Below, piece after piece: positions 1-8,220 of a DNA stretch of 15,749 nt (positions within the stretch are counted from its first letter, which is position 1; every line of letters begins with the position of its first letter). The translations under genes were made by a program, and so were the position numbers. The stretch comes from JAHJCL01 sp964504075 (lineage in GTDB: Bacteria > Patescibacteriota > Minisyncoccia > Minisyncoccales > DG-74-3): contig CAZDCT010000012.1 in the NCBI GenBank assembly GCA_964504075.1, forward strand, positions 1 to 15,749, read 5' to 3'. The notes beneath the pieces were generated by a model, which saw only the letters and a program-made list of their open reading frames with translations, did not search any database and was not told the DNA's origin.

Positions 1-1329
1 AAAAAATATCTTCTTACAATTATTTTTTTACTTTTAATTCTTTTAGCTGAAAGCTTTATTTGGCCCAGCTATTTCAAAAAATCAGTTAATCTTTTAAAAG
101 AAAAAACCATATCTAAGATCAGTATTCCTTATCTGTCGGAAAAACCTTTTCAGCTTGGTTTTGATTTTAAAGGAGGTACTCAATTGGTTTATGACGTTGA
201 TTCGGGTGAGCAAAATAAAGAAGAGATTTTAGCTGGTTTCAAATATATTATTGAACAAAGAATGTATATTTATCAAAAAGAGGCAGAGATTAAAATTAAT
301 AATAATCTTATTGTTCAATTTTCTGCTGAAGAAGATTTAGAAATGATAATTGAGATAATGAAGCTGGTGCCAACCTTAGAGTTTAGAGAGGAGAGTGAGG
401 AAGAAGATTTATTTAACCCAACCGATTTAACTGGCGAGTATTTAGAAGAGGTGTTTTTGGCCGTAGATCAGAACGACAGAAAACCTTTAATTTTACTTGA
501 GTTTAATGAAGATGGGGCCAAGATATTAGAAGCTTTGACTAAAAAAAATGAAGGAAAGCGATTAGGAATCTATATTGACTCTATTCCAGCTTTTCCTTTA
601 CAGGTTGATAAGGCAATTTCAGGCGGTAATGTTCAAATTAAAATGGATTCAGATATTGAGTCAGTCAAAAGATTAACCCAAATGATTAAAACCTCTTCTT
701 TATCTCCTTCATTAAAACTTATTTCTCAAAAGACCATTACCCAACAAGATGCTGAAAGCTCTTTAAATACCTTAAAAAAATCAGGAGCTTTTGGTTTTTT
801 GGCAATATTTTGGATAATGATTATTGTTTATCGGTTAATGGGATTAATATCTTTTGGAGTTTTATTAGTTTATATTTGTTTGCTTTCAGTTTTATTTAGA
901 CTTATCCCTATTGTTATTGGTTTTGATTCTTTGTTTGGAGCTCTTATGTCAACGGCCATTGTTTTAGGCAGCAATACTTTTATCTTTTCTAAAATAAGAA
1001 AAGAGACTGAGAAAGGAAAAAGTTATGGCATTGCTTTTGAGGAGGGTTTTGATAAAAGCCAATCTTTTCTCAAAAAAGCTCATTTAATTATTCTATTATT
1101 GTCAGGTGTTATGTTTTTCTTTGGAACAGAGATAATGAAGAATTTTGCTTTTGTTTTGTCTTTGGGAATCCTGATTAATTTTTTATTGCTTATTGCAATA
1201 AATAAAAAGATTTTAATCTCTTTGTTAGATACTAAGCTTAAAAAAATAGATTGGTTGTGGGAATCTTTAAAAGTTGACAATGTTTATGAAAAATGTTTCA
1301 ATAAAACAATGAATTTTAAACAAAGATGA
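1..1329 (+). CDS. secD: SecD-like protein translocase subunit, 5' partial
   Basis: The frame is open from base 1, so the start lies upstream and about 442 C-terminal residues are visible. SecD, with SecF, uses proton motive force at the membrane to help Sec export. Near the N-terminus come a membrane helix and the family motif LGFDFKGGTQL (bases 154-186). A TDLTGEYLEE motif (from base 421) and an ISGGNVQI motif then mark the extracytoplasmic domain. The C-terminal half has several hydrophobic helices and the cytoplasmic IRKE loop. The helix that normally carries VDANVLIFERI reads LGSNTFIFSKI, so glycine (967-969) stands at the aspartate position implicated in proton relay in Thermus SecDF. 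The usual loop before that helix is also degenerate. No SecF follows; the next gene overlaps the stop by four bases (ATGA). The family call is firm; whether it is the main SecD or a divergent paralogue is open. Confidence 0.88.
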   Translation, partial: KKYLLTIIFLLLILLAESFIWPSYFKKSVNLLKEKTISKISIPYLSEKPFQLGFDFKGGTQLVYDVDSGEQNKEEILAGFKYIIEQRMYIYQKEAEIKINNNLIVQFSAEEDLEMIIEIMKLVPTLEFREESEEEDLFNPTDLTGEYLEEVFLAVDQNDRKPLILLEFNEDGAKILEALTKKNEGKRLGIYIDSIPAFPLQVDKAISGGNVQIKMDSDIESVKRLTQMIKTSSLSPSLKLISQKTITQQDAESSLNTLKKSGAFGFLAIFWIMIIVYRLMGLISFGVLLVYICLLSVLFRLIPIVIGFDSLFGALMSTAIVLGSNTFIFSKIRKETEKGKSYGIAFEEGFDKSQSFLKKAHLIILLLSGVMFFFGTEIMKNFAFVLSLGILINFLLLIAINKKILISLLDTKLKKIDWLWESLKVDNVYEKCFNKTMNFKQR

Positions 1330-2303
1330 CATTTAACTATCAAAAAATCTGTTCAAACCTTTTAAATAGTTTGTCTGAAAGGACAAGAGATGTTGTTCTA
1401 AGACGTTTTGGTTTAGAAACAGGTAAAAGGGAAACCTTAGAATCTATTGGTACTAGCTATGACATTACCAGAGAAAGAGTTCGTCAAATTGAATCAGACG
1501 GTCTTTCAAAAATTAGCAGAAAAATAGAAAAAGACCATAAGGTTTTTCAACATTTTGCAAGTTTTCTTAAGAATTACGGGGGGTTAAAAAAAGAAGATAT
1601 TCTTCTTTCTGAATTAGGGAATCAAAACTATGGTTCTCATGTTTTCTTTTTATTAAACCTGTCAAATGATTTTAAAAGAATCCCAGAAACAAAAGATACT
1701 CATTGTGTTTGGACAACTGATTCCCAGTCTTTAGATTCTGCTAAAAAGGTTATTAAGGATTTATCTAAAAAATTCAAAAGAATCAAAAAACCCCTGAGCT
1801 TGAAAGAGTGTAATGCACATTTTACTCTAAAACCTAATGTTTTGCTTTCTTATCTTCAGATTTCCAGGTTAATAGACAAAGGGCCCGAAGGTAAGTTTGG
1901 TTTAAGGGATTGGGCAGAAATAAACCCACGAGGGGTAAAAGACAAAGCTTTTCTTATATTAAAAAGAGAGAATAAGCCTCTTCATTTTAGTCAGGTTGCC
2001 ACTTTAATTGGAGAAAACGCTTTAGTCCAAACAGTTCATAATGAGCTAATTCGTGATTCAAGGTTTGTTTTAATTGGAAGAGGAATATATGCTTTAGCTG
2101 ATTGGGGATATGAGTCTGGGACAGTTAAAGATGTCATATCTCATGTTTTAAAAGGAGCTGAAACACCTCTTTCTAAAGATGAGGTTTTAGAAAGAGTTTT
2201 AGAAAAGCGCTTTGTTAAAGAAAATACGGTTTTACTTAATTTAAGCGATAAAGAACATTTTTTAAGAAACCCTCAGGGAAAATATCTTTTGAGAGATGCT
2301 TGA
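1326..2303 (+). CDS. Sigma-70 region 4 / winged-helix (HARE-HTH type) DNA-binding protein
   Basis: This 325-residue protein begins with a sigma-70 region 4-like domain (about residues 15-66). Its helix-turn-helix, ITRERVRQIESDGLSKI, is almost textbook region 4.2, which contacts the -35 element in real sigma factors. Region 2 is absent, so it cannot melt a promoter as a complete sigma factor. The C-terminal two thirds look like tandem winged-helix units: about 140-196, 203-262 (resembling HARE-HTH/RpoE-delta-like domains, ending GRGIYALADWG), and 267-323 (ending GKYLLRDA). The function is inferred to be transcription modulation through RNA polymerase or DNA. The ATG at 1326 overlaps the secD stop by four bases, and the gene overlaps the next one by eight. 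No Shine-Dalgarno is visible, which fits translational coupling. The domain call is good; the target genes are unknown. Confidence 0.78.
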   Translation: MTFNYQKICSNLLNSLSERTRDVVLRRFGLETGKRETLESIGTSYDITRERVRQIESDGLSKISRKIEKDHKVFQHFASFLKNYGGLKKEDILLSELGNQNYGSHVFFLLNLSNDFKRIPETKDTHCVWTTDSQSLDSAKKVIKDLSKKFKRIKKPLSLKECNAHFTLKPNVLLSYLQISRLIDKGPEGKFGLRDWAEINPRGVKDKAFLILKRENKPLHFSQVATLIGENALVQTVHNELIRDSRFVLIGRGIYALADWGYESGTVKDVISHVLKGAETPLSKDEVLERVLEKRFVKENTVLLNLSDKEHFLRNPQGKYLLRDA

Positions 2304-2547
2304 AATTCTTAACATAGGAATAAATATCTTGCTTTGGTCAACCATAGTGTTTTTTTTACTTTTGCTTTATGTGTGCGCTATGTGGGCCAAAGCTCATCCT
2401 GAAAGAAACTTTACTATTGGTTTTTTAGTCAGCTCTTATTTTACTTTTAAGTTTATTTTAAGAGCTTTTTTAATTATTCTAATTATTTCTGTTTTATGGG
2501 AAACCAGGGAAGATATTTTGAATTTTATTAATTTTCGTTTTTTTTGA
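2296..2547 (+). CDS. Small two-helix membrane protein of unknown function
   Basis: I do not recognise a family for this 83-residue protein. It has two hydrophobic segments, about residues 5-28 (ILLWSTIVFFLLLLYVCAMW) and 53-67, joined by a short polar loop containing AKAHPERN. It therefore probably forms a membrane hairpin. The ATG overlaps the end of the regulator gene by eight bases, and its stop falls just before or within the start of the next gene, so it is almost certainly co-translated with both. Its position directly before the membrane-anchored partner of the transfer-type ATPase suggests a small accessory subunit of that machine, but this rests only on context. Confidence 0.65.
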   Translation: MLEILNIGINILLWSTIVFFLLLLYVCAMWAKAHPERNFTIGFLVSSYFTFKFILRAFLIILIISVLWETREDILNFINFRFF

Positions 2548-2549
2548 TC

Positions 2550-3959
2550 ATGATTTTAGATAGTTTTTTTAATCTTATTAATAGTTCTCAAATTATTCCA
2601 ACAGTTGGGCTTGTTTTAAGAACCTGGTGGTGGGTTTTTGCTCCTATTATTTTTGCTGTTCCTTTTAAGTATCTTTATGCATACTGGATTCAATGGGAGG
2701 TTTTTCATGCAAAAGAAAAGTGGATTTTACTTAGAATTGTTCCTCCAAGAGAAATTGAAAACACTTTTAAAGCAATGGAGGATGTTTATAATATTCTTTG
2801 GGGGATTTATGATGGTGCTAATTGGAGAGAGCAATGGTGTGAAGGAGAATCAAGAAGAGGGCCTTATTGGATATCTTTTGAAATAGCCAGTATTGGAGGG
2901 AAAATAGGTTTTTATATAAGATGTTTGGATGTGCACAGGAGCCTTATTGAAAGCACTCTTTATTCTCATTTTCCTGAGATCGAAATTTCTTTAGCTGAGG
3001 ATTATGCCCAAAAAGTTCCTAAAGACATACCCAACGCTGAATGGGATCTCTATTCAGAAGATTATACTGTAATGAATCCTCAACCTCTGCCAATTAAAAC
3101 CTACCCAATGTTTTTTGAGGAACAACCAGCATCTGCCAAAATAGAAGACATAAGGATTGACCCCTTAGATTCTATGTTGGAATCTTTGGCTAATCTTCAT
3201 CCAGACGAACAATTATGGTTTCAAATGGTAGTCGCTCCAGTTCAGAGTTCTGACACTCCAATTAGGGGAGGGTTGGGTTGGGTAGAAGAGGGAAGAGCTT
3301 ATGCTGATAAAATAGCTCAAAGAGATCCAAAAGAAAAACATGTTTCAAAATCAATATTTCAAGAAGCAATTGAGACTTTGTTGTTCGGACAGAAAGAAGA
3401 ACCAAGAGATGAAAAACCAGCTGATTTGTTATCAGCTCCTGAATTAAGGATGACTGCAGGAGAAAGAGAGATTTTGAAAGGCGTTGAAGGAAAAATCTCA
3501 AAACAAGGATTTAAAGCCTGGATTAGATTAGTTTATCTTTACAAAAGAAACAAGCCTTATTTTATGGGTAATTACAAAATTGTCAGGTCTTATTTTAATC
3601 ATTTTGCGACTGGTAACTTAAATGCTCTTGTGTTCTGGGGCTCTACAAGGACAAGAATTCATTATTGGATGACTGGTCGCAGATTGTATTTAAGGAAAAG
3701 AAAAAATTTCAGAAACTATCTAGATCGTCTTCCTTCATTATATCCAAGAACAATGGATGGAGAGCCAATGTTTGCTAAGGGAATTGTTGGAAGAAGTCCA
3801 GGATTAAGAGGAACCACTATTTTTAATAGTGAAGAATTGGCTACCATGTATCATTTTCCAGCCAAAATTTCAGCTGTTTTGGCTCCAGCTCTTACTCCTA
3901 TTGAAGCCAAAAAGGCAGGACCTCCAGTTGGTTTGCCTGTTGAGGAAAAGAAAAAATGA
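2550..3959 (+). CDS. Membrane-anchored partner of the T4SS-like ATPase
   Basis: This 469-residue protein has an N-terminal membrane region (about residues 17-46, rich in Trp and Phe) followed by a large cytoplasmic portion. The sequence style matches a protein conserved in patescibacterial genomes and encoded just before a HerA/VirD4-like ATPase. Its C-terminus (about 424-463) has the pattern NSEELATMYHFP, then a Pro/Ala-rich stretch ending PPVGLP. I associate this pattern with the segment preceding the ATPase core in related transfer proteins. The likely role is the membrane-proximal scaffold or docking half of a DNA- or protein-translocating complex; substrate and direction are unknown. The ATG at 2550 was chosen over an in-frame TTG at 2544, which would overlap the upstream stop as TTGA; there is no Shine-Dalgarno to decide. 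The ATPase gene starts 20 bases downstream. Confidence 0.7.
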   Translation: MILDSFFNLINSSQIIPTVGLVLRTWWWVFAPIIFAVPFKYLYAYWIQWEVFHAKEKWILLRIVPPREIENTFKAMEDVYNILWGIYDGANWREQWCEGESRRGPYWISFEIASIGGKIGFYIRCLDVHRSLIESTLYSHFPEIEISLAEDYAQKVPKDIPNAEWDLYSEDYTVMNPQPLPIKTYPMFFEEQPASAKIEDIRIDPLDSMLESLANLHPDEQLWFQMVVAPVQSSDTPIRGGLGWVEEGRAYADKIAQRDPKEKHVSKSIFQEAIETLLFGQKEEPRDEKPADLLSAPELRMTAGEREILKGVEGKISKQGFKAWIRLVYLYKRNKPYFMGNYKIVRSYFNHFATGNLNALVFWGSTRTRIHYWMTGRRLYLRKRKNFRNYLDRLPSLYPRTMDGEPMFAKGIVGRSPGLRGTTIFNSEELATMYHFPAKISAVLAPALTPIEAKKAGPPVGLPVEEKKK

Positions 3960-3979
3960 GTTTTAATAAAATTTGTTAG

Positions 3980-5587
3980 ATGGAAGACAAAGAAATTAAT
4001 TTTTTTGGTGAAACTACTTTTCGTAATGAGAAAAAGAAGTTTGGTGTAAAGACCGACGATCGACGCCGCCATATTTATGTGGTTGGTAAAACTGGTATGG
4101 GAAAAACAGCCATGTTGGAGAACATGGCTATCCAGGATATTCAATCAGGTCATGGTGTTGGATTTATTGATCCTCACGGAGAAGCAGCTGAAAGATTATT
4201 AGATTTTGTACCTTCAGAAAGAATTAATGATGTTGTTTATTTTAATCCAGCTGATTTAGAATTTCCAATTGGATTTAATATCATGGAAAGTGTTGGGATG
4301 GACCAAAGGCATTTAGTTGCCTCTGGTTTAATGGGTGTTTTTAAAAAAATCTGGCCTGATGTCTGGTCAGCCAGAATGGAATATATTTTAAATAATGCTG
4401 TTTTGGCTTTACTTGAATATCCGGGCTCAACACTTTTAAGTATTAATCGAATGTTGTCTGACATTGATTTTCGGAGAAAAGTAATTGATAAAGTCACAGA
4501 TCCTATTGTTAAATCCTTTTGGGTTAAAGAGTTTGCTCGATATACTCAAAGATATGAGACTGAAGCAACAGCTGCGGTTCAGAATAAGGTTGGTCAGTTT
4601 ATTTCAAATCCTTTGATGAGAAATATTATTGGTCAGGTAAAATCAAGCATTAATATAAAGAAGGTGATGGATGAGAAAAAGATTTTAATTCTAAATCTTT
4701 CAAAAGGCAAGATTGGAGAAGACAACTCTCTTTTATTGGGCGCTCTTTTAATTACCAGATTACAGTTAGCAGCTATGTCCCGCGTTAATATACCAGAAAA
4801 AAAGAGAAAAGACTTTTTCCTCTATGTTGATGAGTTTCAGAACTTTGCTACTGAGGCATTTGTTAATATTTTGTCTGAGGCAAGAAAATATAGGTTGTCT
4901 TTGACTTTAGGTCATCAATATATTGCTCAAATGGAAGATGTGGTACGAGATGCTGTTTTTGGGAATGTGGGAACCTTAATTGCTTTTCGGGTAGGGGCCG
5001 AAGATGCAGAGTATTTGGAAAAAGAGTTTTCTCCTGAAATTCTTGCTACAGACCTTGTTAACTTGGGAAAATATAATATTTATTTAAAATTAATGATTGA
5101 AGGAATTGCTTCTCGGCCTTTTTCAGCTCAAACGCTTTATCCTTTTGAGGTGACAGAAGAATCAAATAAAGAAAAAATTATCAATGTTTCTCAAGAAAGA
5201 TATGGTATGCCAAGATCTGCTATTGAAGAAAAGATTATTCGCTGGGTAGGGGATTTAAAGGAAATAACAAAAAAGCCCAGACCTGCCTCTTCTCCGACTC
5301 TGTATGATGCCCAATGTTCTTTGTGTGGAAAATGGACCAAAGTAATATTTCCTCCGGATGGTACCCGTCCTGTTTACTGTAAATCCTGTTTAAAGAAAAT
5401 AAAAGAGGGAAATAAAATAGTTTCTCCAGTTAGTAAGCCAGAAACTGTTGTTAAGCAAGGCCCAACTATTTCTTTAGAAGATACAGCTAAAAGCAGTAGT
5501 TTAAAAAAGAAGACAGAAAGAAAAAAGGTGAATTTAGAAGAATTAAAAACCGTTTTAGAAGAGTCTTTAAAAAAATTAAAAAAATGA
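3980..5587 (+). CDS. Type IV secretion/HerA-VirD4-like ATPase with C-terminal zinc ribbon
   Basis: This 535-residue P-loop ATPase belongs to the conjugative-coupling/HerA superfamily that pumps DNA or protein through membranes. The N-terminal pattern TDDRRRHIYVVGKTGMGKT holds Walker A (residues 36-43, K42). FIDPHGE and INDVVYFNPAD follow at 62-92, then Walker B with catalytic Glu (FFLYVDEFQNF, D284/E285), a GHQYIAQM sensor region (311-318) and FRVGAEDAEYLEKEF (336-350) near the expected arginine-finger area. The core has no membrane helix, so the protein presumably docks on the preceding gene product. After the core, C446xxC449 and C467xxC470 make a zinc ribbon, followed by a Lys-rich tail. 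The stop overlaps the pgk start (ATGA). The ATPase family is confident. Whether it takes up DNA, exports protein or acts in host-cell contact cannot be seen; no relaxase or pilin is nearby. Confidence 0.88.
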   Translation: MEDKEINFFGETTFRNEKKKFGVKTDDRRRHIYVVGKTGMGKTAMLENMAIQDIQSGHGVGFIDPHGEAAERLLDFVPSERINDVVYFNPADLEFPIGFNIMESVGMDQRHLVASGLMGVFKKIWPDVWSARMEYILNNAVLALLEYPGSTLLSINRMLSDIDFRRKVIDKVTDPIVKSFWVKEFARYTQRYETEATAAVQNKVGQFISNPLMRNIIGQVKSSINIKKVMDEKKILILNLSKGKIGEDNSLLLGALLITRLQLAAMSRVNIPEKKRKDFFLYVDEFQNFATEAFVNILSEARKYRLSLTLGHQYIAQMEDVVRDAVFGNVGTLIAFRVGAEDAEYLEKEFSPEILATDLVNLGKYNIYLKLMIEGIASRPFSAQTLYPFEVTEESNKEKIINVSQERYGMPRSAIEEKIIRWVGDLKEITKKPRPASSPTLYDAQCSLCGKWTKVIFPPDGTRPVYCKSCLKKIKEGNKIVSPVSKPETVVKQGPTISLEDTAKSSSLKKKTERKKVNLEELKTVLEESLKKLKK

Positions 5588-6627
5588 AAAGCTTAAAAGA
5601 CTTTAACTGTCATGGTAAAAAAATTTTATTAAGATGTGATTTTAATATTCCCCTTTCTGAACAGGGGAATATTTTAGATGATTTTAGAATAAAACAAACT
5701 CTTCCGACCATTGAATATTTAAAAGAAAGGGGAGTAAAAGTAATTTTAATAAGTCATTTAAACAGGCCTGAAGGGAAAGAATTAAAGTATAGTTTAAGAG
5801 TAGTTGGAGTCAGACTTCAAGAATTGTTAGGATTTAATGTGAGGTTTTTGTCTGATTGTATCGGGGACGAGGTGAAAAAAGAGATTGATAAAATGGAGTT
5901 GGGAGAAATAGTGCTTCTGGAAAATCTCAGGTTCCACAAACAAGAAGAGGAAAATGATTCTGATTTTGCCAAAGAATTAGCTTCTTTGGGAGATATTTAT
6001 ATTAATGATGCTTTTGCTGTTTGCCACAGAAAACATGCTTCAATCGTCGGGATTCCTCAGTATTTAGTTTCAGGACAGGGACTATTGCTTGAAAAAGAAA
6101 TAAAAATCTTAACTGATTTAATTAAAAATCCAAAAAGACCCTTGATTAGTATTATTGGAGGAAAAAAAGCTGAAACAAAGGCTAGATTTATTAATAAAAT
6201 CTCAGAAATAGCTGATTTTGTTTTAATTAATGAAATTCTAGACAAAGAGATTGAGGAAAAAGGAATTATATTGAATAACCCTCAAAAGATAATAAGGCCC
6301 ATTGACAATATTGATACTTTTGACATTGGACCTAAAACCATAGAGTTATTTAAAGAAAAAATTAAAAAAGCTAAAACTGTTTTTTGGTCAGGCCCTTTGG
6401 GCAAGATAGAAGATAAAGAATATAGAAATGGTTCAGAGCAAATTGCTAAAGCAATTATTGAGAGTAATGTTTTTTCAATAATGGGAGGGGGAGAAACAAT
6501 AGAATTTATAAATCAATCAGGCGAATCTTCAAAATTTAACCATTTATCTACTGGAGGAGGAGCAATGTTAAGCTTTTTGTCTGGAGAAGAACTGCCAGGG
6601 CTTCAAGCATTAAAATATGGCAGCTAA
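5584..6627 (+). CDS. pgk: Phosphoglycerate kinase, short form
   Basis: PGK transfers the acyl phosphate of 1,3-bisphosphoglycerate to ADP, the first ATP-yielding step of lower glycolysis, in the cytoplasm. Substrate-site motifs are intact: RCDFN (D19, N21), DDFRI (R35), SHLNRP (H58, R61), LLENLRFH (R116) and CHRKHAS (R149). The ADP side has IGGKKAETK with K199 at the catalytic lysine position, then DIGPKT, FWSGPLG, GGGET and LSTGGGAMLSFLSGEELPG. At 347 residues it is about 45 shorter than typical bacterial PGK. The missing part lies between the GGKK motif and DIGPKT, where the GGGMA/TF motif and the following helices normally sit. The ends are normal, so this is an internal lineage-specific reduction rather than truncation. 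It overlaps the ATPase gene by four bases and the DHH gene by eleven, implying coupled translation. Confidence 0.96.
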   Translation: MKSLKDFNCHGKKILLRCDFNIPLSEQGNILDDFRIKQTLPTIEYLKERGVKVILISHLNRPEGKELKYSLRVVGVRLQELLGFNVRFLSDCIGDEVKKEIDKMELGEIVLLENLRFHKQEEENDSDFAKELASLGDIYINDAFAVCHRKHASIVGIPQYLVSGQGLLLEKEIKILTDLIKNPKRPLISIIGGKKAETKARFINKISEIADFVLINEILDKEIEEKGIILNNPQKIIRPIDNIDTFDIGPKTIELFKEKIKKAKTVFWSGPLGKIEDKEYRNGSEQIAKAIIESNVFSIMGGGETIEFINQSGESSKFNHLSTGGGAMLSFLSGEELPGLQALKYGS

Positions 6628-7765
6628 AATTAAAAATTTAAAAAAAGTAGCTAATCGGATTTTAAAAGCGGTTCAAGATAAAGAAAGAGTTATTATTTAC
6701 GGCGACTCTGATCCCGATGGAGTTACGGCAGTAATTATTTTAGAAGAAGCGTTAAAAGAGTTAGGTTTATCTGCAAAAGCAATCTACTTTCCTGACAGAG
6801 AGAGCGAGGGTTATGGAATGAATGAAACCGCTTTAAATTATTTGAAAAAGTATGCACCGGCTTTGTTTATTACTTTGGATTGCGGTATTGGTAATGTGAA
6901 AGAGGTGGAAATAGCTAAGAAAATGGGGTTTGAGGTAATTATTATTGATCATCATAAAATGCTACCAGAAATACCCAAAGCTTCCATTCTTTGTGACCCA
7001 AAACAAGAAGGAGATAAATATCCTTTTAAGGAATTATCAACAGCTGGTATCATTTATTGGTTAATTAAATTATTGTTTGCTTCTGTGGGTCAAAAATACA
7101 AGCCAGAACAATATCTGGAATTAGTTGCTATTTCAACATTGGCAGATATGATGATTGTTGAGCAAGATAATGAAAAATTTGTGAGAGAGGGTTTATTAGC
7201 TTTGAACTTTACCAAAAGACAGGGATTAATAGCTTTAATGGATATTACTGATTTTAAAAACTGGGACGTTGAGGAAGTTCGTAAAAAAATTATTTCTCCC
7301 TTAAACGCAGGTCAAACAAAAAAACATTTTAATGAAGCTTATTTGCTTTTGATTGAGAAAGATTTTAAAAAAGCTAGAACCAAGGCTAAAAAATTAATTC
7401 AAAAAGCAGATAAAAGAAGAGAAGATATTTATGCGATAACGGGGGAGGTGAAAGATAGGGTGGTTGATAATGACCAAGAAATCATTTTTGAGGGAAGTAA
7501 AAATTGGCCTTTGTATTTATTGGGTCCATCTGCTTCCAGAGCTTGTCAAAGATTTGAAAAACCAGTATTTTTATTCACAAGAGGAGAAAAAGAATCTCCT
7601 GGAGCAGTCAGAATGCCTAAAGGATTAGATGCCGTTAAAGCAATGATTAGTTGTAAAGAGCTTTTAAAAACCTATGGGGGTCATCCTTTGGCAGCTGGCT
7701 TCAGGGTTAAAAATGAGAATATAGAAAAGTTTAAAGAGTGCTTAATCAAATATTTTAAAGGGTGA
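6617..7765 (+). CDS. DHH-family phosphoesterase, RecJ-like
   Basis: This 382-residue DHH/DHHA1 protein is related to RecJ, a 5'-3' single-strand DNA exonuclease of repair and recombination. The metal-binding motifs are in order: GDSDPDG (D30, D32, D34), TLDCGIGN (D88), IIDHHK (D111-H112-H113) and TLADMM (D177). A RecJ-style ISPLNAG motif follows near 226-232, and a DHHA1 domain ends in KTYGGHPLAAGF (GGH 354-356). Bacterial RecJ is usually well over 500 residues with an OB-fold and further C-terminal domains; here the protein stops after DHHA1. It could thus be a minimal RecJ or a small-oligonucleotide/cyclic-nucleotide phosphodiesterase, though the RecJ-type motif favours the former. I therefore withhold the symbol recJ. 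The ATG lies inside the end of pgk, and the TGA overlaps the GTG of the RNase H gene. Confidence 0.85.
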   Translation: MAAKIKNLKKVANRILKAVQDKERVIIYGDSDPDGVTAVIILEEALKELGLSAKAIYFPDRESEGYGMNETALNYLKKYAPALFITLDCGIGNVKEVEIAKKMGFEVIIIDHHKMLPEIPKASILCDPKQEGDKYPFKELSTAGIIYWLIKLLFASVGQKYKPEQYLELVAISTLADMMIVEQDNEKFVREGLLALNFTKRQGLIALMDITDFKNWDVEEVRKKIISPLNAGQTKKHFNEAYLLLIEKDFKKARTKAKKLIQKADKRREDIYAITGEVKDRVVDNDQEIIFEGSKNWPLYLLGPSASRACQRFEKPVFLFTRGEKESPGAVRMPKGLDAVKAMISCKELLKTYGGHPLAAGFRVKNENIEKFKECLIKYFKG

Positions 7766-8202
7766 AAAAAATTATTATTTACACAGATGGCGGTTCTCGT
7801 GGTAATCCGGGGCCAGCTGCAATTGGAGTGGTTTTTTGTAATGAAAAAGGACAGACGATTAAGGATTATTCTAAGTTTTTAGGCAAGAAAACCAATAATG
7901 AGGCTGAATATGAGGCAGTTATTTTTGCTCTTAAGAAATTTAAACAACTTTTTGGAAAAAAAATAGCTAAAAATTCAGAAGTTGAATTAAAATCAGATTC
8001 TGAGTTATTGGTTAAGCAATTAAAAGGGGAGTATAAGATTTTAGATTCTAAAATTCAAGCTTTATTTTTAACTACCTGGAACTTGAAATTAGATTTTAAA
8101 AAGGTTAAATTCAAAGCAATTAATCGGGAAAAGAACAAGCAAGCTGATATGTTGGTGAATCAAGCCTTAGATGGGGAAAAAAGATCTCAAAAACTTATTT
8201 AA
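7762..8202 (+). CDS. rnhA: Ribonuclease HI
   Basis: This 146-residue RNase HI-family enzyme cleaves the RNA strand of RNA-DNA hybrids in the cytoplasm. The four acidic catalytic residues are present: D9 in YTDGGSRGNPGP, E49 in TNNEAEY, D79 in KSDSELLVKQL and D129 in NKQADMLVNQAL. The sequence KQLKGEYKI after the third acid is typical of the plant/archaeal-like RNase HI branch, which lacks the E. coli basic protrusion. The start is GTG at 7762, overlapping the DHH gene stop as GTGA, so translation is probably coupled. A RecJ-like nuclease next to RNase HI suggests a small nucleic-acid-processing pair, by context only. The gene ends the long overlapping series; about 70 bases later a less AT-rich unit begins. 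Confidence 0.93.
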   Translation: MKKIIIYTDGGSRGNPGPAAIGVVFCNEKGQTIKDYSKFLGKKTNNEAEYEAVIFALKKFKQLFGKKIAKNSEVELKSDSELLVKQLKGEYKILDSKIQALFLTTWNLKLDFKKVKFKAINREKNKQADMLVNQALDGEKRSQKLI

Positions 8203-8220
8203 GTTCTTTTAATTTTTACA

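Noticed and set aside
1080..1280. Minus-strand ORF opposite the SecD-like gene
   Set aside because: It is a shadow frame of a clearly coding region, with no recognisable motif or ribosome site. The other minus-strand frames opposite pgk, lepA, the ATPase and prfB were dropped for the same reason.
2638..2886. Plus-strand ORF of 82 codons inside the ATPase partner gene
   Set aside because: It is an out-of-frame reading of a real coding region, and the overlapping frame shows the conserved features.
3950..3990. Frameshift splitting one ATPase gene into two
   Set aside because: The upstream gene ends in a Lys-rich tail with a clean stop, and the downstream gene has its own ATG after a 20-base gap. 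In addition, as I recall, the same two-gene arrangement is common in related genomes. A recent frameshift is therefore unlikely.
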